Below, piece by piece: positions 24,455 through 33,993 of a stretch of DNA of 64,000 bases; within the stretch, counting starts at the first letter, position 1, and each line of letters opens with the position of its first letter. The notes under the pieces were generated by a model that was not told the origin of the DNA, made no database searches, and was given only the letters and a program-made list of their open reading frames with translations. The position numbers were made by a program, and so were the translations under genes. The DNA comes from Ulvibacterium sp965228935 (GTDB taxonomy: Bacteria; Bacteroidota; Bacteroidia; Flavobacteriales; Flavobacteriaceae): contig NZ_OZ245846.1 in NCBI RefSeq assembly GCF_965228935.1, forward strand, positions 4,030,001-4,094,000. The letters are read 5' to 3'.

Positions 24455-27004
24455 TTAGTTATCTTGAGATAGTTCGGAACCATCACGATCCTTAAGTTGC
24501 ACCTCGTTAAAAAAAGCATGCTCCAGAGGAAGGGTACCCGTTTCGTATTCCGTTTCACTTTGAGTCTGATCTTGGTGTTCCATTTCTTCATGTACCAAGC
24601 GCTCTTCCAATTGCCTTAGAACCTTTTTTGCCATATTCCGTATTTTCTGTTCAGGTTCTTGATGAAGCAGTTTTCTCAGGAACCTTACTTCCTTTTCATC
24701 CCCCACGACCAACATTTCCTTTATTAATATGATTTTGGAATCCGTATCACAGGTCGTGAACAATTCCTCAAAAATGTTGTATTCCACAATGTTGTCCTGA
24801 AAGGTGTCCAACTCCCAGTCCACCTCGTAAATATCATCTTTACGGGAAAATCTCTTGATGAGTTCCTTTGCGCGTTCTTTGATAAAGTCCATTTTTGTTT
24901 GTTCCATGATGTCATTTAATAAGGGGATTTCACGTTGGTCTCCCAGTTCTTCGATCCGATCGAGCGTTTCCAGTACGGAAAGAATTTCATTACTATAATA
25001 TTGAGGTTTGGGAAGATGCTTGAGGAAGTCTTCTAGTTCCAAGAGGGATTCATTTTCGTGTTCGTTGGTTTTATCTACCTGTAAACCATCCAATCCATCC
25101 AATGGCCAGTCGTAATACTCCTCTTCGGTTTCTTGCTTACCAATATCCTGTGGCAACACTTCCAAAATGTGATGTTCTACATTTAGATTTCTTATGTGTT
25201 TCCAATCTATTTCACCTATGGATCTCGGCCTTTGAGGATTCTGTTTCTCCTCTATTTGTATAGGAACTTCCTTAGCATCAGAGCTGCCCACATCATTTGT
25301 TTCCCTTGATTCTTGTTGTAGATTGTTATGGGGCAGAACATCTTCATAATGGACAACAAGGTTTGCGGTTTCCGATTTTGGGTCGGAATCATTCCCCATT
25401 TGAGGCTTGTCCTGCTCATCAGCATTACTTGTTACAATAGGTAAAAAACTAAATTCGGATAAATCCCTATTTTCCCAAATGTCCATCTCTCCCGTTTCCA
25501 GCTCAATTTCGTCATCATTAAATTCGGCACTCACTATTTCCTCAAAATCTACCGTGAGTTGAGAAAGGCTTTCAATATCCGGCTCTTGATTGTCCGTATG
25601 TCCGCTTGAGGAGTTTTCGCTTTGAAGGGATATATCCATTTCCCTATCCCTTGGAGCTACTACAATCGGCAGAAAATCCAAATTGATGTATAGTTCCTCC
25701 CCTTCTGGAACAGGTAGATCATTCGAGGTGATTTCCATGTTTTCAATTATTCCTTCCTCCAAAGGCGATTCCATTTTTCCCTCCTTTGTTCCTTCGTCGG
25801 TGGAAACTTGATCGGTTTCTTTTTGAGTAAATGCAACCGGGTTATCCACGTCCGTTCCGGAAGTAACATTGGTTTTGTTTGTGCCATCGATCCCGGTAGG
25901 AGCGTTTTTGTTCCAATCATGTTCCAACCCATTATCTATATTTTCCGTAGGCATTATACTTTCCGGAACTAACCTATTCATGACACTAATGGCCTTGCCC
26001 TTAATGGCGAAATCGGAATATTTGGTTTCTACATATTTCAAGAATTCCATTTCCTCGGCACTTCCCAAAATCGCTATGGCATCCAAGATGGAAATCTTAA
26101 CGTCCGTGTTCCCTTTTTGGAAAACCAGCTTAAGGGTATCCAAGGCCTCCACTATATGAAACTCCTTGATACATTGGATCGCTTCCTGTTTAATTTGGTG
26201 GTTGCGGTGTTTTAATAATTCTATTAGGGAAGAACTGGCATCGTTCTGATTATAGAATTTGATCAACCGTATGGCAAAAAGTACTACATCCTTGTTTTTA
26301 GAGGTAAGCCACGCCTTGAAACGGGGTGGCCGATAATCCTCCAAATTTCGAATAACATTCAACAATTTTAACTGTTGCCATTCGGATATTCTATATTTGG
26401 TGGTGTCCAAAAAATAATCGATCCCTTCATGTTTTAGGCTTACCGTAGCTATCTCAGCCTGTTTACGAATGGTACTCCTTTTATCATTGATAAACTTGAT
26501 TATGAAACTATAGGATTCCGTTACCTGCATTTGGGTAAGTTCCAGGATACCTTTGGAAACAACTTCCCAACGCCAACTCTTTAGTTTATAATAGGCATCT
26601 TTATCCAAGTCCAGGTCCTGATATAATTTGAACAGCCTTTTTTTGGTATCCCCGGAAACATCCCTGCTCAAATCCAATAGTATTTCCGATAGCACAATCC
26701 TGTTTAAACCGACCCTGAGCAATTCCCTTATTTCAATTCTAAGGTTCAAATAATTTGCCTTCTCCTTGGTATCCGCATCTTCCTGATGAAACAAAAATTC
26801 GTTTATCATGGGAGAAAGTTCCTTTTTCCGTTGTCTGACTTTTGCTGCTTTATTGGAAATTTTGTTTCGTAAAAAGAAGATGCCAATGAAATAGAGCATG
26901 GCCAGCCCAACAAACAAAAAGGTTAAATCCCACAAAAGATCCGTATGGATCTTTGGTGCGCTTATCAACGATAAATTTTGGTATGTTAACTTTCTGTCAA
27001 TCAA
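24455..27004 (-). CDS. HEAT-repeat membrane protein
   Basis: 849 aa. One transmembrane helix at about 23-45 (LLWDLTFLFVGLAMLYFIGIFFL). The following soluble part has HEAT-like helical repeats (about 80-350, e.g. KRSTIRKQAEIATVSLKHEG and RNHQIKQEAIQCIKEFHIVEALDTL), a long acidic, probably disordered linker (about 355-640) and more HEAT-like repeats at the end. No catalytic motif. The start is TTG at 27004, forced by the TTGA overlap with the response regulator stop; the next Met is inside the membrane helix. In this operon it probably scaffolds the glycosyltransferase or links it to the regulator. Confidence 0.75.
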   Translation of the reverse strand: MIDRKLTYQNLSLISAPKIHTDLLWDLTFLFVGLAMLYFIGIFFLRNKISNKAAKVRQRKKELSPMINEFLFHQEDADTKEKANYLNLRIEIRELLRVGLNRIVLSEILLDLSRDVSGDTKKRLFKLYQDLDLDKDAYYKLKSWRWEVVSKGILELTQMQVTESYSFIIKFINDKRSTIRKQAEIATVSLKHEGIDYFLDTTKYRISEWQQLKLLNVIRNLEDYRPPRFKAWLTSKNKDVVLFAIRLIKFYNQNDASSSLIELLKHRNHQIKQEAIQCIKEFHIVEALDTLKLVFQKGNTDVKISILDAIAILGSAEEMEFLKYVETKYSDFAIKGKAISVMNRLVPESIMPTENIDNGLEHDWNKNAPTGIDGTNKTNVTSGTDVDNPVAFTQKETDQVSTDEGTKEGKMESPLEEGIIENMEITSNDLPVPEGEELYINLDFLPIVVAPRDREMDISLQSENSSSGHTDNQEPDIESLSQLTVDFEEIVSAEFNDDEIELETGEMDIWENRDLSEFSFLPIVTSNADEQDKPQMGNDSDPKSETANLVVHYEDVLPHNNLQQESRETNDVGSSDAKEVPIQIEEKQNPQRPRSIGEIDWKHIRNLNVEHHILEVLPQDIGKQETEEEYYDWPLDGLDGLQVDKTNEHENESLLELEDFLKHLPKPQYYSNEILSVLETLDRIEELGDQREIPLLNDIMEQTKMDFIKERAKELIKRFSRKDDIYEVDWELDTFQDNIVEYNIFEELFTTCDTDSKIILIKEMLVVGDEKEVRFLRKLLHQEPEQKIRNMAKKVLRQLEERLVHEEMEHQDQTQSETEYETGTLPLEHAFFNEVQLKDRDGSELSQDN

Positions 27005-27381
27005 ATTTTTGCATTGTTCAACTCTCTTTTGACCCGTACTATTAATTCAGAAGGGCTCACGGGTTTGGAAATAAAATCATTGGCCCCCAATTCAAATGCA
27101 GTCAATACATTTTCCTCATTTCCAGCGGAAGAAATAATTATGATCGGGGTTTTGGAACCCAATTCGTTACGTACAAAGTCTATGAGTTCCATTCCCGAGA
27201 AATAGGGCATCATTATATCGCTCACAATTATATCGGGTATCTCCTCGGCCAGATATTCCTTTACTTCTTTCCCATCTTTACTTATACTTACCTCATACCC
27301 ACCTTTTTCCAGACGGTACCTAAGCAGAGAGGCCAGGAGATTATCATCTTCTGCCAATAGCAATTTTTTCCCCACTATCAT
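27001..27381 (-). CDS. Single-domain response regulator (CheY-like receiver)
   Basis: 126 aa. Acidic pocket E11-D12-D13, phosphoacceptor D55 (IIVSDIMMP), switch Ser at 84-85 (IIIISSAG) and K106 in SKPVSP. No output domain, so it should act by protein contact, perhaps on the HEAT-repeat protein or the glycosyltransferase. It overlaps the hybrid kinase stop by 4 bp (ATGA) and the HEAT gene start by 4 bp (TTGA), so all three are coupled. Phosphotransfer from the HPt domain of the kinase is the obvious input. Confidence 0.93.
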   Translation of the reverse strand: MIVGKKLLLAEDDNLLASLLRYRLEKGGYEVSISKDGKEVKEYLAEEIPDIIVSDIMMPYFSGMELIDFVRNELGSKTPIIIISSAGNEENVLTAFELGANDFISKPVSPSELIVRVKRELNNAKI

Positions 27382-29177
27382 TTCCCGGTTAGTTTTAGTT
27401 CCAAGAAGGCTTGGTCAATGGTCGACTCTGTTTTTGGATATTCATCCAAAAAACAACCGTACAGTGATTTTAGCTGTTTTACATCCCCTTCGGTCTTGCA
27501 GGCCTCTTGAATTTGTACGACTATGGCATGAAGTTCATGGGATTGCATCATCGCAAGCCCTGCCTTTATCTTATGGGCGGCAAGTCCCAACTCTTCAAAA
27601 TCGCCATACTTTATATGGGTCTTGGCGGAACCTATGAATTCCAAAGCGTTTCGTTTGTACAGTTGAATCAACTCCTGTAAGAGGTTTACATCACCCATAC
27701 AATCCTTAAGGATGGGGGCAAGGTCTATTCTTTTGGAATCCTTATGGGTACCGATCACGTTTTTTTGAAGTTCTTTTGTTGGCTCCATATTTCCATCTTT
27801 TTTGTTTTTAAGTAAGGTCAACATCAATTCATCTGGATTGTAAGGTTTTAGGATACAATCGTTGATGCCATATTTTTTACACTTATCCTTGTCTCCCAAG
27901 GAAAAATCGGCGGTAAGGGCTATAATCGGGATTTCCCGTATTCCGGTATTTTTGTTCTGGCGAATTTGCTGGGTTACTTCAAATCCATTCATTTCGGGCA
28001 TTCGTAAGTCCATTAAAATGGCATCTAATGTTGTTTTTTCAAGAATATCGAGACCGTAACGGGCATTTTCCGTAATAAAGGCTGTACACCCCCATGATTT
28101 TAAGCGTTCTTCTATCAATCGTTGATTGAGCAAATTATCCTCAAAAACCAGGATCCGCATTCCCTTGATAGATCGTTGAACTTTTTCTTTTTTGATTGTG
28201 GACTTCTGTGTTTGGCCAATCCTTTTACTATCGCCCAATGCATATGGAATATCAAATTTGAATGTTGTACCGATGCCCAGTGTACTGGAGACCGAAATGT
28301 TCCCACCCAGATTTTCAATAAGTTGCTTCACTATGCTCAAACCCAGTCCTGAGCCACCATATTTAAGAAAGGTGTTTTCGGTAGCTTGTTTAAACGGATC
28401 AAAAATGTTGGCCAATTTACTTTCAGGAATTCCGATACCTGTATCCGCGATGGAAAATTCGAGGAGTATTTGATCCTTGACTTTCTGTTTCGGTATTATG
28501 GTCAATTGTATGCTGCCTTCTTCTACGAATTTTATGGCGTTGCCCAAGAGATTTAAAAGAATTTGGGAAAGTTTTGAGGGGTCACCGACCAAGATCTTAG
28601 GTATACCCGGGTCAATATCCGTTTCCAATGCCACCTTCTTATCCGTAATAAGGGTTTTACATAAATAGGTCACATCCTTTATGACATTATGGAAGTTAAA
28701 ATCGATCGCATCAAACTCTTCCACCCCGGCGGATAATTTGGAGTATTCCAAAAGTTCGTTTATAATTTCCAGGAGCGAATAGGATGCAGATTGTATGGCA
28801 TTGACCTTTTCCAATTGCTTGGAAGTGAGTCCTTCTTCCTTTAAAAGATCGGTAAATCCAACAATTCCATTTAATGGAGTCCGTATTTCGTGACTTACCT
28901 TGGCAATAAGCATATTAGGCGACGGATCCACATTTCTTTTCGGATTCCCATCCTCGGATTCCTTTTTGACCTCCACTGCTACGGAACAAGGTTCTCCGAA
29001 CACCTTTTTTTCCAGGTCATCCTTAAAGGCTTGGAATGATTTTTTTAGGTGGGAGGCTTCCGAAGTGCTTAACTCTTCAAATGAAAAATTGTTGAGCATG
29101 GATTCCATGTTCTCCAGGGAGGAAAGTAGTTTTTTAGAATTCAATGGTTTTGATTTGGTTATCGGGGAAAATTGCAA
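27378..29177 (-). CDS. Soluble hybrid histidine kinase: HisKA-HATPase-receiver-HPt
   Basis: 599 aa, no transmembrane segment and no recognised sensor domain. Phosphoacceptor H96 in KVSHEIRTPLNGI; HATPase N-box NLLGNAIKF, G1 ADTGIGIP, G2 GGSGLGLSI; receiver with D390 (ILMDLRMPEMNG) and K444 (LKPYNP); HPt with H535 (AAHKIKAG). So a complete phosphorelay on one chain, with the separate receiver next door as final target. The start is uncertain: TTG at 29177 or ATG at 29108 (residue 24). First gene of the six-gene polysaccharide operon, and the likely control point. Confidence 0.92.
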   Translation of the reverse strand: MQFSPITKSKPLNSKKLLSSLENMESMLNNFSFEELSTSEASHLKKSFQAFKDDLEKKVFGEPCSVAVEVKKESEDGNPKRNVDPSPNMLIAKVSHEIRTPLNGIVGFTDLLKEEGLTSKQLEKVNAIQSASYSLLEIINELLEYSKLSAGVEEFDAIDFNFHNVIKDVTYLCKTLITDKKVALETDIDPGIPKILVGDPSKLSQILLNLLGNAIKFVEEGSIQLTIIPKQKVKDQILLEFSIADTGIGIPESKLANIFDPFKQATENTFLKYGGSGLGLSIVKQLIENLGGNISVSSTLGIGTTFKFDIPYALGDSKRIGQTQKSTIKKEKVQRSIKGMRILVFEDNLLNQRLIEERLKSWGCTAFITENARYGLDILEKTTLDAILMDLRMPEMNGFEVTQQIRQNKNTGIREIPIIALTADFSLGDKDKCKKYGINDCILKPYNPDELMLTLLKNKKDGNMEPTKELQKNVIGTHKDSKRIDLAPILKDCMGDVNLLQELIQLYKRNALEFIGSAKTHIKYGDFEELGLAAHKIKAGLAMMQSHELHAIVVQIQEACKTEGDVKQLKSLYGCFLDEYPKTESTIDQAFLELKLTGK

Positions 29178-29644
29178 GAATTGTCCTTCATTTTTCTTGT
29201 ATCTTCCTAATGATTATTAACACTCTGATTTTAACTAGATTAAAACTCACTAATTCACATATCGTACACAATTAAATGTTACCTAGGTTTCCTATTGTGT
29301 TGTCAAATAGCTTTATTTGTAGGTCTAAAATTTCCGTCACATAAAGAATATGATTTGTCTTTTCGGTTCCATCACTTTATTCTCCTACAAAGGGGAAAAG
29401 GAAAGCAATGGAAAGTTTGTAAGAATGGATTAAACAGGTACCCAAACAGCTATCCCAGTTTGAAGTCAGATGCTATGACAAATTCGCTATTGTGCATGGA
29501 TTACAACAGAAAAGTGTTTCTAAAAGATAGAACCGATACCAACGTTAAATGTTGCAAAACGGAAGCAAATTCTTCAGTTGTGGAGCGGTAATGTATTCTG
29601 GGTGTTGATTGAAGTCCGGAAAACGACCAAAAAGTATCGCGAGG
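29178..29644. other. Intergenic region upstream of the kinase operon
   Basis: 467 bases that should carry the operon promoter. A 98-codon frame at 29295-29591 on the plus strand has no family features and was rejected. No convincing promoter, hairpin or small ORF was found. Confidence 0.4.
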
Positions 29645-30040
29645 TCAATCTCCTCCTTCCAATCTGTCCTTGACAAATTCAATTTTGGTCTTCCCATGGG
29701 GCACGGGTTTTCCTTTCTCATCAAGGTTTACCATAATGATATTATCCACGGTAACGATGGTCTCCCGGGTCATCTTGTTGCGGACCTCACAATTAAGTGT
29801 CAAGGAAGATATCCCGAATTTCACCACTTCAATCCCAATTTCAACAATATCCCCTTGTTCCGCCGTGCTCATAAAATTGATTTCAGAGATATACTTTGTC
29901 ACCACCCGCTTGTTCTCCAACTGAATGATGCTATATAATGCGGCCTCTTCGTCGATCCAGGCCAGTACACGACCTCCGAACAAGGTTTGATTGGCATTTA
30001 AATCCTCGGGCTTTACCCATTTTCTGGTGTGAAATCTCAT
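29645..30040 (-). CDS. Acyl-CoA thioesterase, hotdog fold
   Basis: 131 aa. Matches the BFIT/YciA-type hotdog thioesterases: VKPEDLNANQTLFGGRVLAWIDEEAALYS with the conserved N-x-x-x-x-LFGG and catalytic Asp, followed by the TKYISEINFMSTAEQGDIVEIG strand. It hydrolyses acyl-CoA to free acid and CoA in the cytosol; chain-length preference is unknown. Single gene, divergent from the lumazine-binding-like gene. Confidence 0.9.
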   Translation of the reverse strand: MRFHTRKWVKPEDLNANQTLFGGRVLAWIDEEAALYSIIQLENKRVVTKYISEINFMSTAEQGDIVEIGIEVVKFGISSLTLNCEVRNKMTRETIVTVDNIIMVNLDEKGKPVPHGKTKIEFVKDRLEGGD

Positions 30041-30314
30041 AGCCGAACCGTTTTTATGGATGTAAAATTAAGGAAGAAATTGTGGCCAGATCCATAAATT
30101 GATTATCATTCCCCCGTTTTTTCGATTTGCCAATTTTGGCCCTGCTTTATGGAGTTTTTGACGATAGACCTCTTCTCAAAATGAACATATCGCATTAAAA
30201 GATCGGCGCAAGTCATACCCAATTTTTTCATTAAAAATGGTTTCCGATTTTAACAGAAGTGATAAGCAACTTATAAAATTTGTTAAGCTTAGAATAAACT
30301 TTTCTTAATTGACT
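30041..30314. other. Intergenic region, nothing identified
   Basis: Part of the 328-base gap between divergent genes. Apart from the promoter at 30315-30344, no hairpin or small ORF stands out. Confidence 0.4.
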
Positions 30315-30344
30315 TTTGGATTGGGCCACAATGAAATACATTTA
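30315..30344 (+). promoter_or_regulatory. Putative Bacteroidota promoter
   Basis: TTTG (30315-30318), 18 bases, then TACATTTA (30337-30344), one mismatch from TAnnTTTG. The expected start site is about 18 bases before the ATG at 30369. It would drive the lumazine-binding-like gene and psd. Confidence 0.5.
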
Positions 30345-30368
30345 TTCCATCACCTAATCCGCCTTCGC

Positions 30369-30815
30369 ATGACAACAATTGTAAAGTTCCTGCTCATCCT
30401 GCTCCTATCCTTCTTTTCATTCATGGGATTCGCCCATGTTTCCGATGAAAAGGCCATTGAACAAGTCGCTACGGACTATATGGAAAACTATTATAAAAGT
30501 GGTCGGGCATCAATCGAAAATGCAACTCGTTACGAGGTCACGGAAACACGTATTGGGAATGGCGAAGCATCCCAACTTCTAAAAAGCAGGGGGTATCCGG
30601 AATCGGCCTCCCCGGCAAGATTAACAGATGAAAAAGTGGCCAAAAGACCCATTGAACATCTAAGGATTACCGTTGAAATTCTGGACATGGATGAAGACGT
30701 GGCCAGCATCGGTGTCCGTACCGACCCACATGATTTTTATGACTATATGCGTCTGGCCAAGATAGATGGGGAATGGGAAATCGTAAATGTTTTATGGGAT
30801 AATAGAAGGGTGTAA
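30369..30815 (+). CDS. Exported NTF2-like protein, putative lumazine-binding type
   Basis: 148 aa from ATG 30369; a TTG 20 codons upstream would precede the promoter. Signal peptide KFLLILLLSFFSFMGFA, then an SnoaL/NTF2-like domain of the putative lumazine-binding group: AIEQVATDYMENYYKSG, RIGNGEASQLLKSRGYPE, VEILDMDEDVASIGVRT, DYMRLAKIDGEWEIVNVLW. Ligand unknown. It ends 8 bp before psd, so the two are likely co-transcribed. Confidence 0.75.
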   Translation: MTTIVKFLLILLLSFFSFMGFAHVSDEKAIEQVATDYMENYYKSGRASIENATRYEVTETRIGNGEASQLLKSRGYPESASPARLTDEKVAKRPIEHLRITVEILDMDEDVASIGVRTDPHDFYDYMRLAKIDGEWEIVNVLWDNRRV

Positions 30816-30823
30816 TAGAGCCA

Positions 30824-31687
30824 ATGGAAGCCGCTACGTATCTTGAAAACGATTACTATTCCGATCCAAAATTTACGGTATTCAAGGTTCCGGAATGGCG
30901 AGCCAAATTGTATACCTTTCTTTCGGTGAATATTTGGGGCGCCATGCCCAGCACCATACAGCGCAAGGTATCCTCCAAATACGCTTCGCTATACGATAAA
31001 CCCTTTTCAAAAAAATTCATCAAAACGTATATACGAATCAACTATTCGGATAAAAACTATCTGGATAAATTTAAACCTCCTTTTGGAAAAACGGATTTTG
31101 AAAGCTTTCAGGATTTTTTCATCCGGGAGTTTAAGGAACTGCCCAAAAATGGCGCCCCGTTTGTATGGCCCTGTGAAGGACTGCTATGTGATGAAGGCAA
31201 GGTATCCGAGATAGAAACATCCCGGGTAAAAAGCGATGTACGGTCCATAGCCACTATTTTTGGGACCCAGAGCACTACCATCCCTAAGGAGTACACGTTT
31301 ACCAATGTATTTTTGCACAATAAAAACTATCACCGGATACATGCCCCGATCAATGGTACCATATCACGGATACAACATATCCCCGGGGATTTAATAGTCC
31401 TTCGTCCTTGGATATACAAACAAAATCCATCCTTACCAGCCTTTAGGAATGAACGTTACAATGTGGATATCACCGATGAAATAGGCCGTACGTGGTATTT
31501 GTCCATAGTCGGTGGCCCTGCTGTACGTACCATAGAACTGGCCCAACCTATCAAAGTGGGCCAAACGATAAAAAAAATGGATGAAATCGCTTTGTTCTAT
31601 TTGGGTTCCACATGCTGTATGGCTTCCCCCGAAGCCCCTAAACGACACTTCAAAAACTCCTTTGTGGAAGTGGGGGCGACCTATTAA
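30824..31687 (+). CDS. psd: Phosphatidylserine decarboxylase proenzyme
   Basis: 287 aa. The self-cleavage site is LGST at residues 260-263, followed by CCMASPE; S262 would become the pyruvoyl group. The Asp of the processing triad is D123 (CDEGKVSEI) and the His is in YHRIHAPINGTI (H170 or H173). FQDFFIREFK is also typical. The enzyme makes phosphatidylethanolamine, a major lipid of this phylum. The two cysteines right after the cleavage motif are unusual. The start lies 8 bp after an exported NTF2-like gene. The stop overlaps the convergent DUF72 gene by 4 bp. Confidence 0.9.
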   Translation: MEAATYLENDYYSDPKFTVFKVPEWRAKLYTFLSVNIWGAMPSTIQRKVSSKYASLYDKPFSKKFIKTYIRINYSDKNYLDKFKPPFGKTDFESFQDFFIREFKELPKNGAPFVWPCEGLLCDEGKVSEIETSRVKSDVRSIATIFGTQSTTIPKEYTFTNVFLHNKNYHRIHAPINGTISRIQHIPGDLIVLRPWIYKQNPSLPAFRNERYNVDITDEIGRTWYLSIVGGPAVRTIELAQPIKVGQTIKKMDEIALFYLGSTCCMASPEAPKRHFKNSFVEVGATY

Positions 31688-32580
31688 AAAAGGGTATTGG
31701 GCTTTACCAAGGTTGCCGGAATCTTTAAATCCAAAGTCAACCTTTCATTAAGTTTTTTAATGAAATAGACCGAAAGCAAGGGAGATTCCAATTCCAAATT
31801 TTGATGAACAAAAAAGTGGATGTTTTTTAGGCCTTTTTGTTTCCAATCATACAACTTCTCCACCCAATCATCCAATCGGGCATAATCACTTTCATGATTG
31901 GCCCCTACATAGCGAATAAAAGCCTCATTGTTGGTAAGCCGCATATGCATAATGTCCCTTCTGCCAGCGGTATCGACCAAAATATTGGCAATGTGGTTCT
32001 CTTCCAACAAGTGATACAGTTCCTGTGCCACCTTCCCGTCATTGAACCAGTCCGTATGCCGAAACTCCATGGCCAGGGAGAACTCCTTGGGCCAATTTTC
32101 GACAAAGCGCACTACCCTATCCCAATCCTTGGGGCTAAAATTGTTGTGCATCTGCAGGAACATGGTTCCCAATTTCTCCTGAAGGTTGGCCGTTACATTT
32201 AGATACTCCTCCAGAATAGGGTACGCCTGTTCATTGAGCCTTCTTAAATGGCTTACGTTCTGTACGATCTTGGGAAAGAACGTAAAGTTCTCCGGCGTCT
32301 TTTCATACCAGCCTTCATAGGTCTTGGCCGGAAAGATGCGATAAAAGGTCGCATTGAGTTCTATGCAATTAAACTGGGTAGAATAATAGGCCAATTCGTC
32401 CTTTGTACCTCTGGGATAGAAGTTCTTCAGATCCTGCCGGTTCCATTTGGCACAACCTACTTTAACGGATAAGGGTTCCTTTCCGTCCTTATATTTTGCC
32501 AATAGGACGTCCGTATCGGGATGGTCGTGTGGAATACTAAAATCGATAAGCTCGGGTTGATCTACCTTTCCGAATTTCAT
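31684..32580 (-). CDS. DUF72 (YecE-like) protein
   Basis: 298 aa TIM-barrel-like protein of the DUF72 family: VGCAKWNRQDLKNFYPRG, YYSTQFNCIELNATFYRI, FTFFPKIVQNVSH, FLQMHNNFSPKDW, LAMEFRHTDWF, MHMRLTNNEAFIRYVG and the final FFVHQNLE. Cytosolic. No reaction is established for the family. Single gene. Confidence 0.88.
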   Translation of the reverse strand: MKFGKVDQPELIDFSIPHDHPDTDVLLAKYKDGKEPLSVKVGCAKWNRQDLKNFYPRGTKDELAYYSTQFNCIELNATFYRIFPAKTYEGWYEKTPENFTFFPKIVQNVSHLRRLNEQAYPILEEYLNVTANLQEKLGTMFLQMHNNFSPKDWDRVVRFVENWPKEFSLAMEFRHTDWFNDGKVAQELYHLLEENHIANILVDTAGRRDIMHMRLTNNEAFIRYVGANHESDYARLDDWVEKLYDWKQKGLKNIHFFVHQNLELESPLLSVYFIKKLNERLTLDLKIPATLVKPNTLF

Positions 32581-32637
32581 ACTATAAACAATTATATTTT
32601 GTTGGGTTTTTGATGGATAACCAAAAAACGGAATCCA

Positions 32638-33993
32638 TCAACTTTTTATATAAACGGTTTTCCTATTCATGAATTCCCGAATACCATGTGCCGAAAGTTC
32701 CCTACCATAACCGGATGTCTTTATCCCACCAAAAGGCAGGCGCGGGTCGCTCTTTACCAATTCATTTACAAAAACAGCCCCTTCATTGCACTTGGGAATT
32801 AATCGTTGTATTCTTTTTTTATCCGATGTAAACAACGATATTCCCAATCCAAAATCCGAATCATTGGCCAAGCCTATCGCCTCTTCCTCGGTATCAAAAA
32901 TAGTTATTCCAAGGACTGGACCAAAGGTCTCCTCTCTAAAAACAGGCATGTCCCTGGTCACATCTATCAATATTGTGGGCTCAAAATAGGTTCCCTTGCG
33001 TTTCCCCCCTAAAATTACCTTTGCTCCCATTTTAATGGATTTCCTCACCTGTTTTTCCAGCGCTATGGCCAAATCTTCCCGGGCCAAAACCCCTATAAAA
33101 GTGTCCTTGGCCATGGGATCTCCGCTCTTCAGATCGGCTACCTTATTTCTAAAACCTTGAATAAACCGCATAGCGATACCGCTTTGTACCAGGAGGCGTT
33201 TACCGGCAATGCAACTCTGCCCCGTATTTTGAAATCGGGCTTGTAGGCAAATATCCAATGTCCGTTCCAGTTGGGCATCATCAAAAACAACAAGGGCATT
33301 GTTGCCCCCAAGTTCCAGAACGGTCTTCTTTATATGGTTTCCGGCGATAGCTGCCACGGATGCCCCTACCGGAGTACTTCCGGTGAGTGTTATCGCCTTT
33401 ATGCAATCATTTTCAATAACCGATTTTACTTTATCACTGGATATAAGCAGATTTTGAAAACATCCTTTTGGAAATCCCGCTTTTTCAAAAATTAGCTGGA
33501 TGGTCTCCGCGCATTTCATCACATTGGAAGCATGCTTTAACAGCCCGACATTACCGGCCATCAGATTGGGTGCGGCAAAGCGAAATACCTGCCAAAAAGG
33601 ATAGTTCCAGGGCATAATGGCCAGAACCGGTCCCAAAGGTTCGTAACGGACAAAACTTTCCTCCGCTTCGGTCTTAACTACTTCATCCTTCAATTGACTT
33701 TCCGCATGGGTAGCGTAGTATTCGCATACCCAGGCACATTTTTCGATTTCAGCAATGGACTGTACAATGGGCTTTCCCATTTCCAAAGTAATGATTTCGG
33801 CATATGCCTTAGTGTTCTCCATTAAATCCCTACCCACGGCCCGTATTAATTTGGAGCGCTCTATAAACGACGTTGTTTTCCAAATTTGAAATGCACTTTG
33901 GGCCTGTAGTATTCGTTCTTCCAATCGGACATCATTCAATTCCTCAAATTCGTACAGGTTTTCACCATTGAATGGATTTATGGATATTTTCAT
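32638..33993 (-). CDS. NAD(P)-dependent aldehyde dehydrogenase, succinate-semialdehyde type
   Basis: 451 aa, slightly shorter than typical 480-490 aa members, as in the GabD-like short group. Motifs: MPWNYPFWQVFR (oxyanion Asn), TGSTPVGASVA (Rossmann), catalytic Glu in LELGGNNALVV, catalytic Cys in NTGQSCIAGKRL, EETFGPVLGI and SDPRLPFGGIKTSGYGRE. SSA or another short aldehyde is the likely substrate. No GABA transaminase is nearby. Divergent from a small lipoprotein gene across a 434-base gap. Confidence 0.9.
   Translation of the reverse strand: MKISINPFNGENLYEFEELNDVRLEERILQAQSAFQIWKTTSFIERSKLIRAVGRDLMENTKAYAEIITLEMGKPIVQSIAEIEKCAWVCEYYATHAESQLKDEVVKTEAEESFVRYEPLGPVLAIMPWNYPFWQVFRFAAPNLMAGNVGLLKHASNVMKCAETIQLIFEKAGFPKGCFQNLLISSDKVKSVIENDCIKAITLTGSTPVGASVAAIAGNHIKKTVLELGGNNALVVFDDAQLERTLDICLQARFQNTGQSCIAGKRLLVQSGIAMRFIQGFRNKVADLKSGDPMAKDTFIGVLAREDLAIALEKQVRKSIKMGAKVILGGKRKGTYFEPTILIDVTRDMPVFREETFGPVLGITIFDTEEEAIGLANDSDFGLGISLFTSDKKRIQRLIPKCNEGAVFVNELVKSDPRLPFGGIKTSGYGRELSAHGIREFMNRKTVYIKS

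Noticed and set aside
29295..29591. 98-codon plus-strand frame in the gap upstream of the kinase operon
   Set aside because: Composition rich in Cys, Lys, Asn and Arg without hydrophobic core or family features; reads like translated non-coding DNA.
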